Below the pieces are notes generated by a model. That model was not told the origin of the DNA and searched no databases. It worked only from the letters and a program-made list of their open reading frames with translations. A DNA stretch of 64,000 bases, from assembly GCA_934645175.1 (NCBI GenBank), contig CAKUDE010000002.1:1-64000 (forward strand), given 5' to 3'. Positions 9,204-17,766 of the stretch are shown here, one piece after another. Origin of the DNA: an uncultured Oscillospiraceae bacterium (GTDB lineage: Bacteria > Bacillota > Clostridia > Oscillospirales > Oscillospiraceae). The first letter of the stretch is position 1. Every line of letters starts with the position of its first letter. The translations under genes were made by a program, and so were the position numbers.

Positions 9204-9305
9204 CTTTTCCTCTTTTCTCTGCGGCACCGGCGGCCGCATATTTACTCTGCCGATTGACTTAGCGCCTTTACTGCCGCCGGCCGCAAATGTCTTTCGTCTG
9301 ATAAT

Positions 9306-9335
9306 ATGGTAGCACGGCACCATGGTTTTTGTCAA
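9306..9335 (-). promoter_or_regulatory. Promoter of the amino-acid ABC operon
   Basis: On the minus strand: TTGACA, 18-base spacer, TACCAT. The leader to the start codon at 9203 is about 95 bases and holds a GGCGGCCGC-rich stretch without a recognisable riboswitch. Confidence 0.6.
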
Positions 9336-9471
9336 GACGGAAAATTCCGCTTACCCGTTTTTTTCGGAACAATTGATTTCTGCACCGTTACCATGTTCCG
9401 GAATCGGGAGTATTGATGAAAATCCGAAGGGGGAGCCCAATACAAACCGACAATAGTGATAAAAATAGTGA

Positions 9472-9500
9472 TTGACAAGATGAGGTTTTTGCGCTAATAT
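9472..9500 (+). promoter_or_regulatory. Strong promoter of the LRR lipoprotein gene
   Basis: TTGACA, 17-base spacer, TAATAT in an A+T-rich stretch that contrasts with the G+C-rich surroundings. The start codon is at 9539. Confidence 0.85.
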
Positions 9501-9538
9501 TTGATATACTCTTATAGAGAAAAAAGGAGGAGGACCCA

Positions 9539-10729
9539 ATGAGAACCTGCCGTACGCTGCGCCTTCTTTCGCTGCTGGCTGCGCTGGTGCTTCTGCTCGG
9601 TACGCTTGCCGCCTGCAAGCAGTCGCCGGATGAGAGCACCGTGCCGTCCGCCGACGCTTCCACCGAAGCGCCCACGAAGGAGTCCACCGAGGCGCCCACC
9701 GCGCCGCCGACCGAATCGACGACCGAAGCCCCCACCGAGACACCGACGGACGCACCTACGGAAGCGCCGACCGAGCCTCCCACCGAAGCGCCGACCTACA
9801 TGGTCACCTTTGTGGACTATGACGGAAGGGTGCTCAAGCATCAGGAGGGTATCGCCCACGGCACCGCCGCGACCGCACCCGTGAACCCCACCCGCAACGG
9901 CTATGACTTTGTCGGCTGGAATCAGAAGTTTGACAAGGTCACGTCGGATATGACTATCAAGGCGCTCTATAAGGAAAAGCCCGATCCGGAGGGAACGCTA
10001 TATAAGTGGGACTGCTCACCCAACGGCGACGGCTCCGTGATGATGTTCCTGATCAAGAATGCGGAGGAAGGCTCCGTGTTTGACGTCATTGTGCGCGGAA
10101 AGGGGCCGATGCGGGACTATGCTTCGCCCGAGGATGTGCCCTGGAACCGGAAATTCATTGACGACAAGTACTTCTTCCAGCCCGATGTGATCCGAATTGA
10201 AGAGGGCGTGACACGCGTCGGCGACTATGCGTTTATCGACCGCTATGCGACGACGCTCTACCTCCCGGATTCCCTCGAGTCCATCGGCAGGTCCGCGTTT
10301 GAAAACACAACGTGTACCTTCGGAGACGGACATTGGCCCACGAACCTGAAGCGCATCGGAGACCGTGCGTTTGCCAACAGCGGCACCGAAGTATGTGAGA
10401 CGTTCCCCGCCTCGCTGGAGTATATCGGCAAGGAGGCGTTCCTGAGCTGCTATGCTCGCGCACTCCTCAACTTTGCCGAGGGCAGCCGCCTGACGGAGCT
10501 TGACGACGGCGCGTTCTGCGGCCTGCGCGGATGCGAGGAGCTGGTTCTGCCCGCAAGCCTGAGGCGCATCGGAGAGAACGCTCTGTATTCTCCCATGTCG
10601 CACCTTGCGATCAAGCGCATTGTTCTGCTTGATGCGGAGAACTGGTATGCCGAGGGGAGCGATGAAGGCCCGCTTACGCTGACGACGGATTTCTTCGGCA
10701 AGCAGCACCCTGCCTATATCAAAAAATAG
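9539..10729 (+). CDS. Surface lipoprotein with InlB-type repeat and BspA-like leucine-rich repeats
   Basis: 396-residue exported protein of unknown role. A lipoprotein signal ends at LLGTLAACKQS (cysteine near residue 27). Residues ~35-82 are a low-complexity linker of TEAPT-like steps, suited to crossing the cell wall. Residues ~83-145 form one InlB B-repeat (FVDYDGRVLKHQEG ... NGYDFVGWNQKFDKVT). Residues ~210-370 contain BspA-type LRR_5 repeats with steps like TLYLPDSLESIGRSAF and ASLEYIGKEAFLSC. Such proteins often bind host or bacterial surfaces, but the ligand is unknown. Start has GGAGGAGG. It is a single-gene unit with its own promoter and terminator. Confidence 0.85.
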   Translation: MRTCRTLRLLSLLAALVLLLGTLAACKQSPDESTVPSADASTEAPTKESTEAPTAPPTESTTEAPTETPTDAPTEAPTEPPTEAPTYMVTFVDYDGRVLKHQEGIAHGTAATAPVNPTRNGYDFVGWNQKFDKVTSDMTIKALYKEKPDPEGTLYKWDCSPNGDGSVMMFLIKNAEEGSVFDVIVRGKGPMRDYASPEDVPWNRKFIDDKYFFQPDVIRIEEGVTRVGDYAFIDRYATTLYLPDSLESIGRSAFENTTCTFGDGHWPTNLKRIGDRAFANSGTEVCETFPASLEYIGKEAFLSCYARALLNFAEGSRLTELDDGAFCGLRGCEELVLPASLRRIGENALYSPMSHLAIKRIVLLDAENWYAEGSDEGPLTLTTDFFGKQHPAYIKK

Positions 10730-10759
10730 TGTTGCCCCCGCGCCGTTGCGGGAAATACC

Positions 10760-10794
10760 AAGGCTCCCCTTGAATAACAAGGGGAGCCTTTTAA
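10760..10794 (+). terminator. Terminator of the LRR lipoprotein gene
   Basis: A 13-bp stem AAGGCTCCCCTTG / CAAGGGGAGCCTT with a five-base loop, followed by TTT. An almost identical hairpin stands at 25389, so this terminator sequence is itself repeated. Confidence 0.9.
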
Positions 10795-10828
10795 CATTGT
10801 AGTGCGGCGACCGTGGCGCGTTTCGTAT

Positions 10829-11000
10829 GTCATTGCGGGACTTGCATCGGCAAGTCGTGGCAATCTGTTGTGTCGGTGCCTGTCATTGCGAGGGCGGCAA
10901 AGCCGCCCGTGGCAATCTCGTGTAAGACCGAACCTTAGATTGCCGCGTCGGGCCTGCGTCCTCCTCGCAATGACAAATTGCCTGTCATTGCGAGACCCCG
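10829..11000. repeat. Dispersed REP/MITE-like repeat cluster 3
   Basis: Units with GTCATTGCG ends and the central GGCAATCTCGTGTAAGAC ... TTAGATTGCC spacer typical of the family. The last half-unit (GTCATTGCGAGACCCCG) ends within a few bases of the selD stop codon. Confidence 0.9.
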
Positions 11001-11003
11001 GAT

Positions 11004-12041
11004 TCAGCGCAGCAGGATGCGGTGCGCGCCGTCAAATTCGCGGATTTCGCCGATGCGCTGTGCGCAGGGGACGCATTGCTGCAGCTCCTCGTAAAGCGCG
11101 GCCGCATCGTGCGGATCCACGGCAATGAGCAGGCCGCCGGAGGTCTGCGGATCGTAGAGCATATCCTGCTTTGCCAGCTCCGTTGTGCCGGGATCGACCA
11201 GCTTCTCGGCAAACTCGCGGTTGCGGTACATTCCCTCGGGCAGAATGCCCATCCGCGCAAAGCCGAGCGCTTCCTCAATGAGCCGCACGGAGTCTACCGC
11301 CACAACGGCCGTTACGTCCGAGCTCTGCGCCATTTCGCACAGATGTCCCATCAGGCCGAAGCCGGTCACGTCCGTACAGGCGTGGACGCGGTATTTCACC
11401 ATTGCGTCGCGCGCGGCGCGGTTGAGTGTGATCATCAGCCGCCGCGCGAGCGCCTTGCCCTCGTCGGAGGTCAGCTCAGCCTTGGCCGCCGTGGTCAGAA
11501 TCCCGATGCCGAGCGGCTTTGTCAGCAGCAGCACGTCGCCGGGACGCGCGCCGCTGTTTGTCAGAATCCGGTCGGGCCGCACAAAGCCGGTGACGCACAG
11601 GCCGTATTTCGGCTCGTCGTCCAGAATACTATGGCCGCCGGTGATGAGCGCGCCCGCTTCATACACCTTGTCATAACCGCCGCGCAGCAGCGCGTGGACG
11701 GCTTCGGAGGGCATGGATTTCGGGATGCACATGATGTTCAGCGCGAGCTTCGGCTCGCCGCCCATTGCGTAGACGTCCGAAAGCGCGTTCGTCGCGGCGA
11801 TCTGTCCGAAGGTGTAGGGGTCGTCGTCGATCGGCGGAAAGAAATCCACCGTCTGCACGAGCGCCAGCTCCGGTGAAACCCGATAGACGGAGGCGTCGTC
11901 GCTGCGGTCAAAGCCGACGAGCAGATTCGGATCCTCGTGTACGCGGATGCCCTCCAGCAGCTTTGCCAGTACGCCTGCGCCGACCTTTGCGCCGCAGCCG
12001 GCGCATTTGGCCAGCTTGGTCAGCTTGAGCTCCTGTTCCAT
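11004..12041 (-). CDS. selD: Selenide, water dikinase (selenophosphate synthase)
   Basis: Makes selenophosphate from selenide and ATP, the activated selenium donor. The 345 residues carry the N-terminal glycine/cysteine loop AKCAGCGAKVG; Cys16 and Lys19 match the essential Cys17/Lys20 pair of the E. coli enzyme, and the normally following cysteine is alanine. Other signatures are VQTVDFFPPIDDDPYTFG, NALSDVYAMGG and GGHSILDDEPKYG. No selA, selB or selC is in the window. Its neighbour four bases upstream is a yqeB-like gene and the molybdenum hydroxylase genes precede that, so its selenophosphate is probably used at least for the labile selenium cofactor of that enzyme, as described for orphan SelD genomes. 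Confidence 0.95.
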   Translation of the reverse strand: MEQELKLTKLAKCAGCGAKVGAGVLAKLLEGIRVHEDPNLLVGFDRSDDASVYRVSPELALVQTVDFFPPIDDDPYTFGQIAATNALSDVYAMGGEPKLALNIMCIPKSMPSEAVHALLRGGYDKVYEAGALITGGHSILDDEPKYGLCVTGFVRPDRILTNSGARPGDVLLLTKPLGIGILTTAAKAELTSDEGKALARRLMITLNRAARDAMVKYRVHACTDVTGFGLMGHLCEMAQSSDVTAVVAVDSVRLIEEALGFARMGILPEGMYRNREFAEKLVDPGTTELAKQDMLYDPQTSGGLLIAVDPHDAAALYEELQQCVPCAQRIGEIREFDGAHRILLR

Positions 12042-12045
12042 ATGG

Positions 12046-12837
12046 TTATCCTTTCCGATGCAGCAGCATCAAAACCGCTTCCAGTACGCCGCCGCCGACG
12101 GCGAGCGCTTTATCCGAAACGGTGAAGCAGTGCTCGCGCTTTGCGCGAGGGTCTACGTCGCCGCTTTTCATGCCGGAAAAAACGGGCGTTTCCCTCGGCA
12201 AAATACCACGCAGGACGCCGGAAATCCGGCAGGTGACGGCTGCGTCATCAACATAGGCGACCGTTTCTCCCGCTTCCACAAGGTCGCCGATCTCGCGGAC
12301 GGGGCAGAACAGACCGTCCTTCGGCGCGCGAAGAATGCGCTCGACGGTATAACCGCCGATGTCGCCGGGAACGCCCGTATTCGGCGCCGCACTGCCCCGT
12401 GTATAGACGCGGCCGAGCGTATGACCGCGTTGGGTCTCCACGACGGCGTGGCAGTCCACCCCCGCGGTAAAGCCGGGGCCGACGCCGACGACTGCGCGTG
12501 CATCGGTCAGCCGGGTGCCGAGGTTTTTCTTTGCAAGAATGGCGTCTACCACTGCGTCGGGGTGCAGCGCAAGGCGGCAGCTTGCCTCCGGGTCGGCAAA
12601 AACGGGGATCTCGCCGCAGCGTAAAATTTCAAACGCATCCTCCGCCCTTTCTGCGCGGCGTGCGCTGACGTCCTCCACCTGTGCCGTGCCGTGGACGATG
12701 GCTTCGGAGAAGCAGACGGTGCGGCGGATGGAAGTGGGCTTGGGCAGGTCGGTCATAACGATCGACAGCCCGGCGTGATGCAGGCGAAGCGCGATGCCGC
12801 TGGCAAGGTCGCCTGCGCCCTTGATGAGGATCAGCAT
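12046..12837 (-). CDS. yqeB: Selenium-dependent molybdenum hydroxylase maturation protein (YqeB/EF2563 family)
   Basis: Family known as a marker of selenium-dependent molybdenum hydroxylases; its chemistry is not established. The 263 residues begin with a Rossmann-like LILIKGAGDLASGIALRLHHAGL nucleotide-binding segment. A central GVGPGFTAGVDCHAVVET motif and the run TRGSAAPNTGVPGDIGG follow, then a biotinyl-lipoyl-like turn (REIGDLVEAGETVAYVDD). Start 12837 has AAAGGAG upstream and removes an unsupported 19-residue extension. It is followed by selD after four bases, so the two are co-transcribed; repeats separate it from the hydroxylase genes, which are likely in the same transcript. Confidence 0.9.
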   Translation of the reverse strand: MLILIKGAGDLASGIALRLHHAGLSIVMTDLPKPTSIRRTVCFSEAIVHGTAQVEDVSARRAERAEDAFEILRCGEIPVFADPEASCRLALHPDAVVDAILAKKNLGTRLTDARAVVGVGPGFTAGVDCHAVVETQRGHTLGRVYTRGSAAPNTGVPGDIGGYTVERILRAPKDGLFCPVREIGDLVEAGETVAYVDDAAVTCRISGVLRGILPRETPVFSGMKSGDVDPRAKREHCFTVSDKALAVGGGVLEAVLMLLHRKG

Positions 12838-12910
12838 AAGACTCCTTTCGGAAACCGCCCGGTAAGCCATACTTACCGGGCAGCTTGCTTGCAAGATGTG
12901 TTTTTTACAA

Positions 12911-13261
12911 AATTGCCGAGACTTGCGTCAGCAAGTCTCGCAATAATCGATGCCTGAGATTGCCACGGGCAGCAGAGCCGCCCTCGCAATGACAGAGCTG
13001 CCGCCTTCGGCGGACACCTCATCCGCCTCGCTGCGCTCGGCACCTTCCCCTCAAGGGGAAGGCCTTGGGGCGCACAGTGTCATTGCGAGGAGCGAAGCGG
13101 CACGGCATCTCTGTTATGTGTCATTGCGAGGAGGGCGCAAGCCCGACGTGGCAATCTAAAGAAAACCCCACAGTAGATTGCCACGGCCACTGACGTGGCC
13201 TCGCAATGACAGTAAACACAAAAGATTGCCGCGACTTGCCGGCGCAGGTCTCGCAATAACG
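12911..13261. repeat. Dispersed repeat cluster 4 (both families) inside the molybdenum hydroxylase locus
   Basis: Family-1 units flank a family-2 stretch at about 13006-13075 (GCCGCCTTCGGCGG and CCTTCCCCTCAAGGGGAAGG hairpins). The whole gap between the [2Fe-2S] subunit gene and the yqeB-like gene is made of repeats. No gene is supported here. Confidence 0.88.
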
Positions 13262-13275
13262 CCGGTTGTGGGGGA

Positions 13276-13773
13276 TCAGAGGTCCTCGGCAGGCTTTCCC
13301 AGACGGCGGAGCATGGTTTTTTTCACCGCGCGGATGATGTTTTCATAGCCCGTGCAGCGGCACAGATGGCCCGACAGCAGCTTGCGCAGCTCGGCGTCCG
13401 TGTATTCCTTTCCGCTTTCCAGAATCTCCGTTGCGCTCATCAGGAAGCCCGGCGTGCAGAAGCCGCACTGAATGGCGGCCTCCTCGATGAAGGCCTTCTG
13501 AATGTCCGAGAGCTCGCCGTTCGGGCCGGTGAGGCTTTCAAGCGTGCGGATGTGCTTGCCGTTTGCCCAGACCGCAAGATAGATGCAGGAGTTGAAGGCC
13601 TCGCCGTCGATCAGGACGGTACAGGCGCCGCATTCGCCGACCTCGCAGCCCTTTTTGACGGAGGTCATGCGGAAGTCGTTGCGCAGCATATCGGTCAGGC
13701 TGGCGCGGACATCGACCATCTGCTCGACATCCTTGCCGTTGAGATTATACTTTACAAGCATATATTGCGCCAT
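13276..13773 (-). CDS. Molybdenum hydroxylase, [2Fe-2S] subunit
   Basis: Electron-transfer subunit of a xanthine-dehydrogenase-family enzyme. The 165 residues hold a plant-type ferredoxin domain with GCEVGECGACTVLIDG plus a later cysteine (FNSCIY) for one cluster. The C-terminal helical domain has AAIQCGFCTPGFLMSA and LSGHLCRCTGYENI for the second cluster, the standard arrangement. The ATG at 13773 shares one base with the stop of the FAD subunit gene (TAATG), so the two are coupled. Order on the minus strand is Mo subunit, FAD subunit, [2Fe-2S] subunit, then yqeB-like and selD. Substrate is unknown; purines or aromatic N-heterocycles are typical. Confidence 0.95.
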   Translation of the reverse strand: MAQYMLVKYNLNGKDVEQMVDVRASLTDMLRNDFRMTSVKKGCEVGECGACTVLIDGEAFNSCIYLAVWANGKHIRTLESLTGPNGELSDIQKAFIEEAAIQCGFCTPGFLMSATEILESGKEYTDAELRKLLSGHLCRCTGYENIIRAVKKTMLRRLGKPAEDL

Positions 13774-14654
13774 TACAGTGCACCTCCCGCTCTTTTTACC
13801 GATTCCATGGCACAGCGGCGCGCCGATTCGACCGCGACGTGCTGGCGCAGCGCCTTGCCGGCGCGCCACGAATCGCGGGGGTTGATATCCAGCAGGACGG
13901 CCTCTGCAAAGGCGTCGATGGCCTCCGTGCAGACGGGCTTGCCGGTCAGTACGGCTTCGGCCTGCGGGGCGCGCATGGGGATGGGGCCGGCGACGCCGTA
14001 GGCAACGCGCACGCGGTCAAAGGTCTTTTTATCCGGCGACAGGCGAACGTTGACCGAGCAGCCGTTGGTGGCGATGTCCAGCGCATTGCGCATGGCGTAT
14101 TTGATATACGCGCCGTAGGTGTTTTCGTAGCTTTCCTTGGGAATGAGGATGGCGGTCTGAATTTCACCGGCGCGGATGTCCACGACCTTTGCCTTGAGGT
14201 AGAAGTCCCTGATCGGCACAAGACGCTTGCCCTCCGGACCGGTCAGCTCCACAACGGCCTCCCACGCGTGCAGCGTGGAGGCGGAGTCCGCCGAGGTCAC
14301 GCCGTTGCAGGTATTGCCGCCGATGGTGCCGATATTGCGGATCTGCGGGCCGCCGACCTGATCGACCGCCTCGCCGAGGACGTTGATGTATTTTTGAATC
14401 AGCGGATCGCGGGTGATATGCGAAAAGCTTGTCAGGCTGCCGATGCGCAGCGTTCCGTCCGCGTCCATGCTGACGCCGCGCAGCTCGTCGAGCATGAAGA
14501 TGGAGATCAGCTCCACGCCTGCGCGCTTTCCCTCGCGCATCTGCACCAGAACGTCCGAGCCGCCGGCGATGATGTGCGCTTCCGGGTGCTCCAGCCGCAG
14601 CCGGACGGCGTCCTGCACGCTTTGGGATTCATAATATGTCTTGATGTCGTACAT
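13773..14654 (-). CDS. Molybdenum hydroxylase, FAD-binding subunit
   Basis: Middle subunit that passes electrons from the iron-sulfur clusters to an acceptor through FAD. The 293 residues include the N-terminal PCMH-type FAD motif HIIAGGSDVLVQMREGK, the second FAD loop QIRNIGTIGGNTCNGVTSADS, and a C-terminal CO-dehydrogenase flavoprotein domain (~175-285). Length is normal for a separate chain. The gene starts three bases after the Mo subunit stop. Coupling, order and the neighbouring selD/yqeB genes mark this as the selenium-dependent class rather than an ordinary XDH. Confidence 0.94.
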   Translation of the reverse strand: MYDIKTYYESQSVQDAVRLRLEHPEAHIIAGGSDVLVQMREGKRAGVELISIFMLDELRGVSMDADGTLRIGSLTSFSHITRDPLIQKYINVLGEAVDQVGGPQIRNIGTIGGNTCNGVTSADSASTLHAWEAVVELTGPEGKRLVPIRDFYLKAKVVDIRAGEIQTAILIPKESYENTYGAYIKYAMRNALDIATNGCSVNVRLSPDKKTFDRVRVAYGVAGPIPMRAPQAEAVLTGKPVCTEAIDAFAEAVLLDINPRDSWRAGKALRQHVAVESARRCAMESVKRAGGAL

Positions 14655-14657
14655 GGC

Positions 14658-16970
14658 TCAGTTCTCCTTTCTCCACGGATCGACGATCAGCCCTTCCTCG
14701 CTGAAGCGGCGGAACAGGACGTGCGGCGTCATCGGAGCGCAGTCGATGGCAACGCCGGTGGCGTTGAGAATGGCGTTCCGGATGGCGGGCGCGGGCGGAC
14801 AGGCGGGCGGCTCGCCGAGCGCCTTTGTGCCGAAGGGGTTGGTCGGCTCCGGATTCTCCACGAACTGTGCCTCCAGATGGGGGTGATCCATTGTGGACGA
14901 GAGCTTGTAGTCCAGCAGGTTGTTGTTGAGCGGCTTGCCGGTTTTTTCGTCCCAGAGAAGCTGCTCACTCAGTGCAAAGCCGATGCCCATGGACATACCG
15001 CCGTGAACCTGTGCGGCGGCGAGCTGCGGGTTGATGAGCGTGCCGCAGTCGTGAACGTTGATGATACGGTCAACCGTTACGCGGCACATATCGATGTCCA
15101 CCGTGACCTCTGCGCAGCAGCAGCCGAAGGAATAGGCGTTGTTTTTCACATGGTAGGTGGACTCGGCGGTGATGTGCTCGCTGTGCCTGAGGCTGTAGAA
15201 GGCTTCCGTAGCCAGGTCCTTCAGGCTCATGAGCACGCGGCCGTCCGTTGTGCGGACGATATTGCCGTCAATGATATCCAGATTTGCGATGGCGCAGCGG
15301 GTCAGCTCATTGGCATAGGCAAGGATCTTGTCCTTCAGAATATTGCCCGTCTGCGTGATGGAGAAGCCGCACACATAGGTCTGGCGCGAGGCGTAGGCGC
15401 CGAGGCCGAAGGGGGTCACGTCCGTGTCCTGCGTGGAGACGACGTGAACGTCGCGGTAGTCGGCAAGGCCGACGACGTCGGCGGCCATTTGCGCGTAAGC
15501 CGTATCCGCGCCCTGACCGATTTCCGTTTCGGCAACCTGAAGCTGGATCGAGCCGTCCTGATTGAGCACCATGCGGCATGACGAATGCTCCAGCGAGATC
15601 GGCCAGACGGCGGTGTTGTACCAGAAGGGGGCGATGCCGATGCCCTTGCGGATGCGGCCGGTCTGCCCGGCGTATTCCGCGTGCTTGCGGTCATAGTCCA
15701 TATAGGCGACGGCCTTATCAAAGCACTGGTTGAAGGAGTCGTAGAAATTTTCGTTTTTGGAGAAGCCGTCCACATAGCCGACGGGCATCAGATGCTTGCG
15801 GCGGAATTCGAGCGAGTCCACGCCCAGACGGGTGCAGATGTCCTCGATGTGGCATTCGTGCGCCCAGGTCGCCTGCGGCATACCGTAGCCGCGCATGGCG
15901 CCGGCGACGGAGCGGTTGGTGAACACGGTGTAGGCGTCGCACTCGAAGTTTTCGCAGGGATAGAGCTGCGGGAAAGAGCCCATTGCCTTGGCGACGATGG
16001 AGTGGCCGTGCGAGGCGTAAGCGCCCTGATTGGAGAACAGCTCCGCCTTGCGGGCGACGAAGGTGCCGTCCGGCCGCAGCCACGAGACAAGGTGGAAGCG
16101 GATGGCGTGGCGGATACGGTTGGAAATGAAGGTATCCTCACGCGGAACGTCAATTTTTACCAGTCTGCCGCCGAGCTGCTGGCAGATCCATGCGGCCAGC
16201 GGCTCGTACAGGGTATCCTGCTTGTTTCCGAAGCCGCCGCCGATGTAGGGCTTGATGATGCGCACGCGACCCCAGTCGATGCCGAGCGCCTGACCGACGG
16301 TGCGGCGGACGATGTGCGGAATCTGCGTCGAGGAAACGACCACGAGCTTGCCTGCCTCCTCGTAGGCGTAGCAGACGTGGTTTTCAATGTGACAATGCTG
16401 TACGGCCGGGGTGTCGTACCATTTGTCCACGCAGATCAGTCCCGGTTCGCGAATGGCGGCTTCATAGTCGCCCATGCGCGACTGGCTATGCGCCAGAATG
16501 TTGTGGGGGAATTTTTCGTGGAGCTGCGGCGCACCGTCCTCCATGGCCTTCTGCACGTCCAGCACAAAGGGCAGTTCTTCGTATTCAATCCGGATTGCAC
16601 GCGCGGCCTGCGCCGCCGCGACCTCATTTTCCGCAACGACGGCGACCACGTCGTCGCCGTAATAGCGAACGTGGCGGTTGAGCAGATAGCGGTCGGCAAT
16701 ATCCTGATGCGCCGGCTCGACCGACCAGGGGTGGCCGGCGGTCGGGTAGAGGATGTCCGGGACGTCGAAACAGGTGAAGATCCTTACCACACCGGGGATC
16801 TGCTCGGCAGCGGACGTATCTACGCGCTGCACGATGCCGTGCGCCACGGTCGAACGTACCACGCGCACGACCAGCGCCTTGCGGTCGCACAGGTCATCCG
16901 TGTATTTTGCCCGTCCGGTGGCCTTGTCGTAAGCGTCTACGCGGGTGACGCTTTTGCCGACATTTTTCAT
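14658..16970 (-). CDS. Molybdenum hydroxylase, molybdopterin-binding catalytic subunit
   Basis: Catalytic subunit that hydroxylates an unidentified substrate at the molybdenum centre. The 770 residues show the a/b hammerhead domain (residues ~18-125) and two molybdenum-binding regions: GGGFGNKQDT, GAMRGYGMPQA, AETEIGQGADTAYAQ, and the C-terminal KALGEPPACPPAPAIRNAI with the glutamate expected to be catalytic. All landmark motifs are present, so it should be active. The start at 16970 was chosen over a longer frame because AGGAG is placed just upstream and the family starts near here. It is the first gene of the minus-strand operon, divergent from the mocA-like gene. Confidence 0.95.
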   Translation of the reverse strand: MKNVGKSVTRVDAYDKATGRAKYTDDLCDRKALVVRVVRSTVAHGIVQRVDTSAAEQIPGVVRIFTCFDVPDILYPTAGHPWSVEPAHQDIADRYLLNRHVRYYGDDVVAVVAENEVAAAQAARAIRIEYEELPFVLDVQKAMEDGAPQLHEKFPHNILAHSQSRMGDYEAAIREPGLICVDKWYDTPAVQHCHIENHVCYAYEEAGKLVVVSSTQIPHIVRRTVGQALGIDWGRVRIIKPYIGGGFGNKQDTLYEPLAAWICQQLGGRLVKIDVPREDTFISNRIRHAIRFHLVSWLRPDGTFVARKAELFSNQGAYASHGHSIVAKAMGSFPQLYPCENFECDAYTVFTNRSVAGAMRGYGMPQATWAHECHIEDICTRLGVDSLEFRRKHLMPVGYVDGFSKNENFYDSFNQCFDKAVAYMDYDRKHAEYAGQTGRIRKGIGIAPFWYNTAVWPISLEHSSCRMVLNQDGSIQLQVAETEIGQGADTAYAQMAADVVGLADYRDVHVVSTQDTDVTPFGLGAYASRQTYVCGFSITQTGNILKDKILAYANELTRCAIANLDIIDGNIVRTTDGRVLMSLKDLATEAFYSLRHSEHITAESTYHVKNNAYSFGCCCAEVTVDIDMCRVTVDRIINVHDCGTLINPQLAAAQVHGGMSMGIGFALSEQLLWDEKTGKPLNNNLLDYKLSSTMDHPHLEAQFVENPEPTNPFGTKALGEPPACPPAPAIRNAILNATGVAIDCAPMTPHVLFRRFSEEGLIVDPWRKEN

Positions 16971-17031
16971 TCTAACCAGCCTCCTGACCAAAAATAAACC
17001 AAGAAATAGTCAATTTTTCGTATGATTATAC

Positions 17032-17060
17032 AGTATAGCACAAATGCTGCCGTATGGAAA
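17032..17060 (-). promoter_or_regulatory. Probable promoter of the molybdenum hydroxylase operon
   Basis: On the minus strand: TTTCCA, 17-base spacer, TATACT, ending about 60 bases before the start codon at 16970. A TATAAT also sits nearby (about 17026-17031) without a good -35. The intergenic region with the divergent mocA-like gene is A+T-rich. Confidence 0.5.
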
Positions 17061-17102
17061 GTCTTTTTTGTGATTCTATTTAAAAAATAACGGTCCGCTG
17101 CG

Positions 17103-17131
17103 TTGACGGCAGCCGCTTCGTGCGCTATACT
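17103..17131 (+). promoter_or_regulatory. Promoter of the mocA-like gene and uvrB
   Basis: TTGACG, 17-base spacer, TATACT; start codon 20 bases further on. It is back to back with the hydroxylase promoter, giving a shared control region of about 180 bases. Confidence 0.75.
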
Positions 17132-17151
17132 ATGGAAAAGGAAGTGGGAAA

Positions 17152-17766
17152 ATGGATTGTGACAAGACAGTCGGCTTTGTGCTGATGGCGGCGGGTAACG
17201 CCGTGCGCTTCGGCGCGAACAAGCTGCTGCAAACGCTCGGCGGCCGGACGCTGATTGACCGCGCGCTCGACGTGATCCCGGACGGCTGCCCTGCGGTTGT
17301 GGTGTCGCAGTACGATACCGTCCTGGCGCGGGCCGGGGAGCGGGGCTTTCTTACGGTTTGCAACGACCGGCCGGACGAGGGCGTCAGCCGGACGATTCGC
17401 CTCGGCGTTGCGGCGCTGTCGCGGTGCGATGCGCTGGCGTTTCTGGTCGGCGACCAGCCGCTTCTGCGGCGCGAAACGGTCGAGGCCGAGGTGCGGTTCT
17501 ATCGGGCGCATCCGGACTGTATCGTCGCCCTCGCGCACGACGGAAAAAAGGGGAATCCCTGTATTTTCCCGATGATTTATTTTGAAGAACTGATGAATTT
17601 ACGGGGCGATACGGGCGGCAGCGCGGTGATTCGCCGCCACGCGGAGCGGTTGAAGCTGCTTCCGGCGCCGGCCTGCGAGTTGGCCGATGCGGACAGCCCT
17701 GAGGCGTTGGCGGCGCTGCGTGCGCTGGCGGCGTCGCCCGAAGGAGCAGCGAATGGATACGTTTAA
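17152..17766 (+). CDS. Molybdenum-cofactor nucleotidyltransferase (MocA-like)
   Basis: Predicted to transfer a nucleotide (usually CMP) to molybdopterin, making the dinucleotide cofactor used by molybdenum hydroxylases. The 204 residues begin with the NTP-transferase signature [16 protein letters not shown]; a VGDQPLL metal-binding turn and the GNPCIFP and LRGDTGG segments follow, all as in the MocA/YgfJ family. It is divergent from the hydroxylase operon, which fits a maturation role for that enzyme. Start ATG has GGAAGTGG nearby. The 3' end overlaps the uvrB start by 14 bases, an odd functional pairing but clear translational coupling. Confidence 0.88.
   Translation: MDCDKTVGFVLMAAGNAVRFGANKLLQTLGGRTLIDRALDVIPDGCPAVVVSQYDTVLARAGERGFLTVCNDRPDEGVSRTIRLGVAALSRCDALAFLVGDQPLLRRETVEAEVRFYRAHPDCIVALAHDGKKGNPCIFPMIYFEELMNLRGDTGGSAVIRRHAERLKLLPAPACELADADSPEALAALRALAASPEGAANGYV

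Noticed and set aside
11004..12041. Selenocysteine in SelD
   Set aside because: The active position reads cysteine (AKCAGCGAK) and there is no in-frame UGA in the region of the active site.
13839..16997. Long antisense frames (580 and 470 codons) opposite the molybdenum hydroxylase genes
   Set aside because: High G+C creates long antisense frames; the minus-strand proteins have complete conserved motifs, while the antisense products match nothing and lack ribosome sites.
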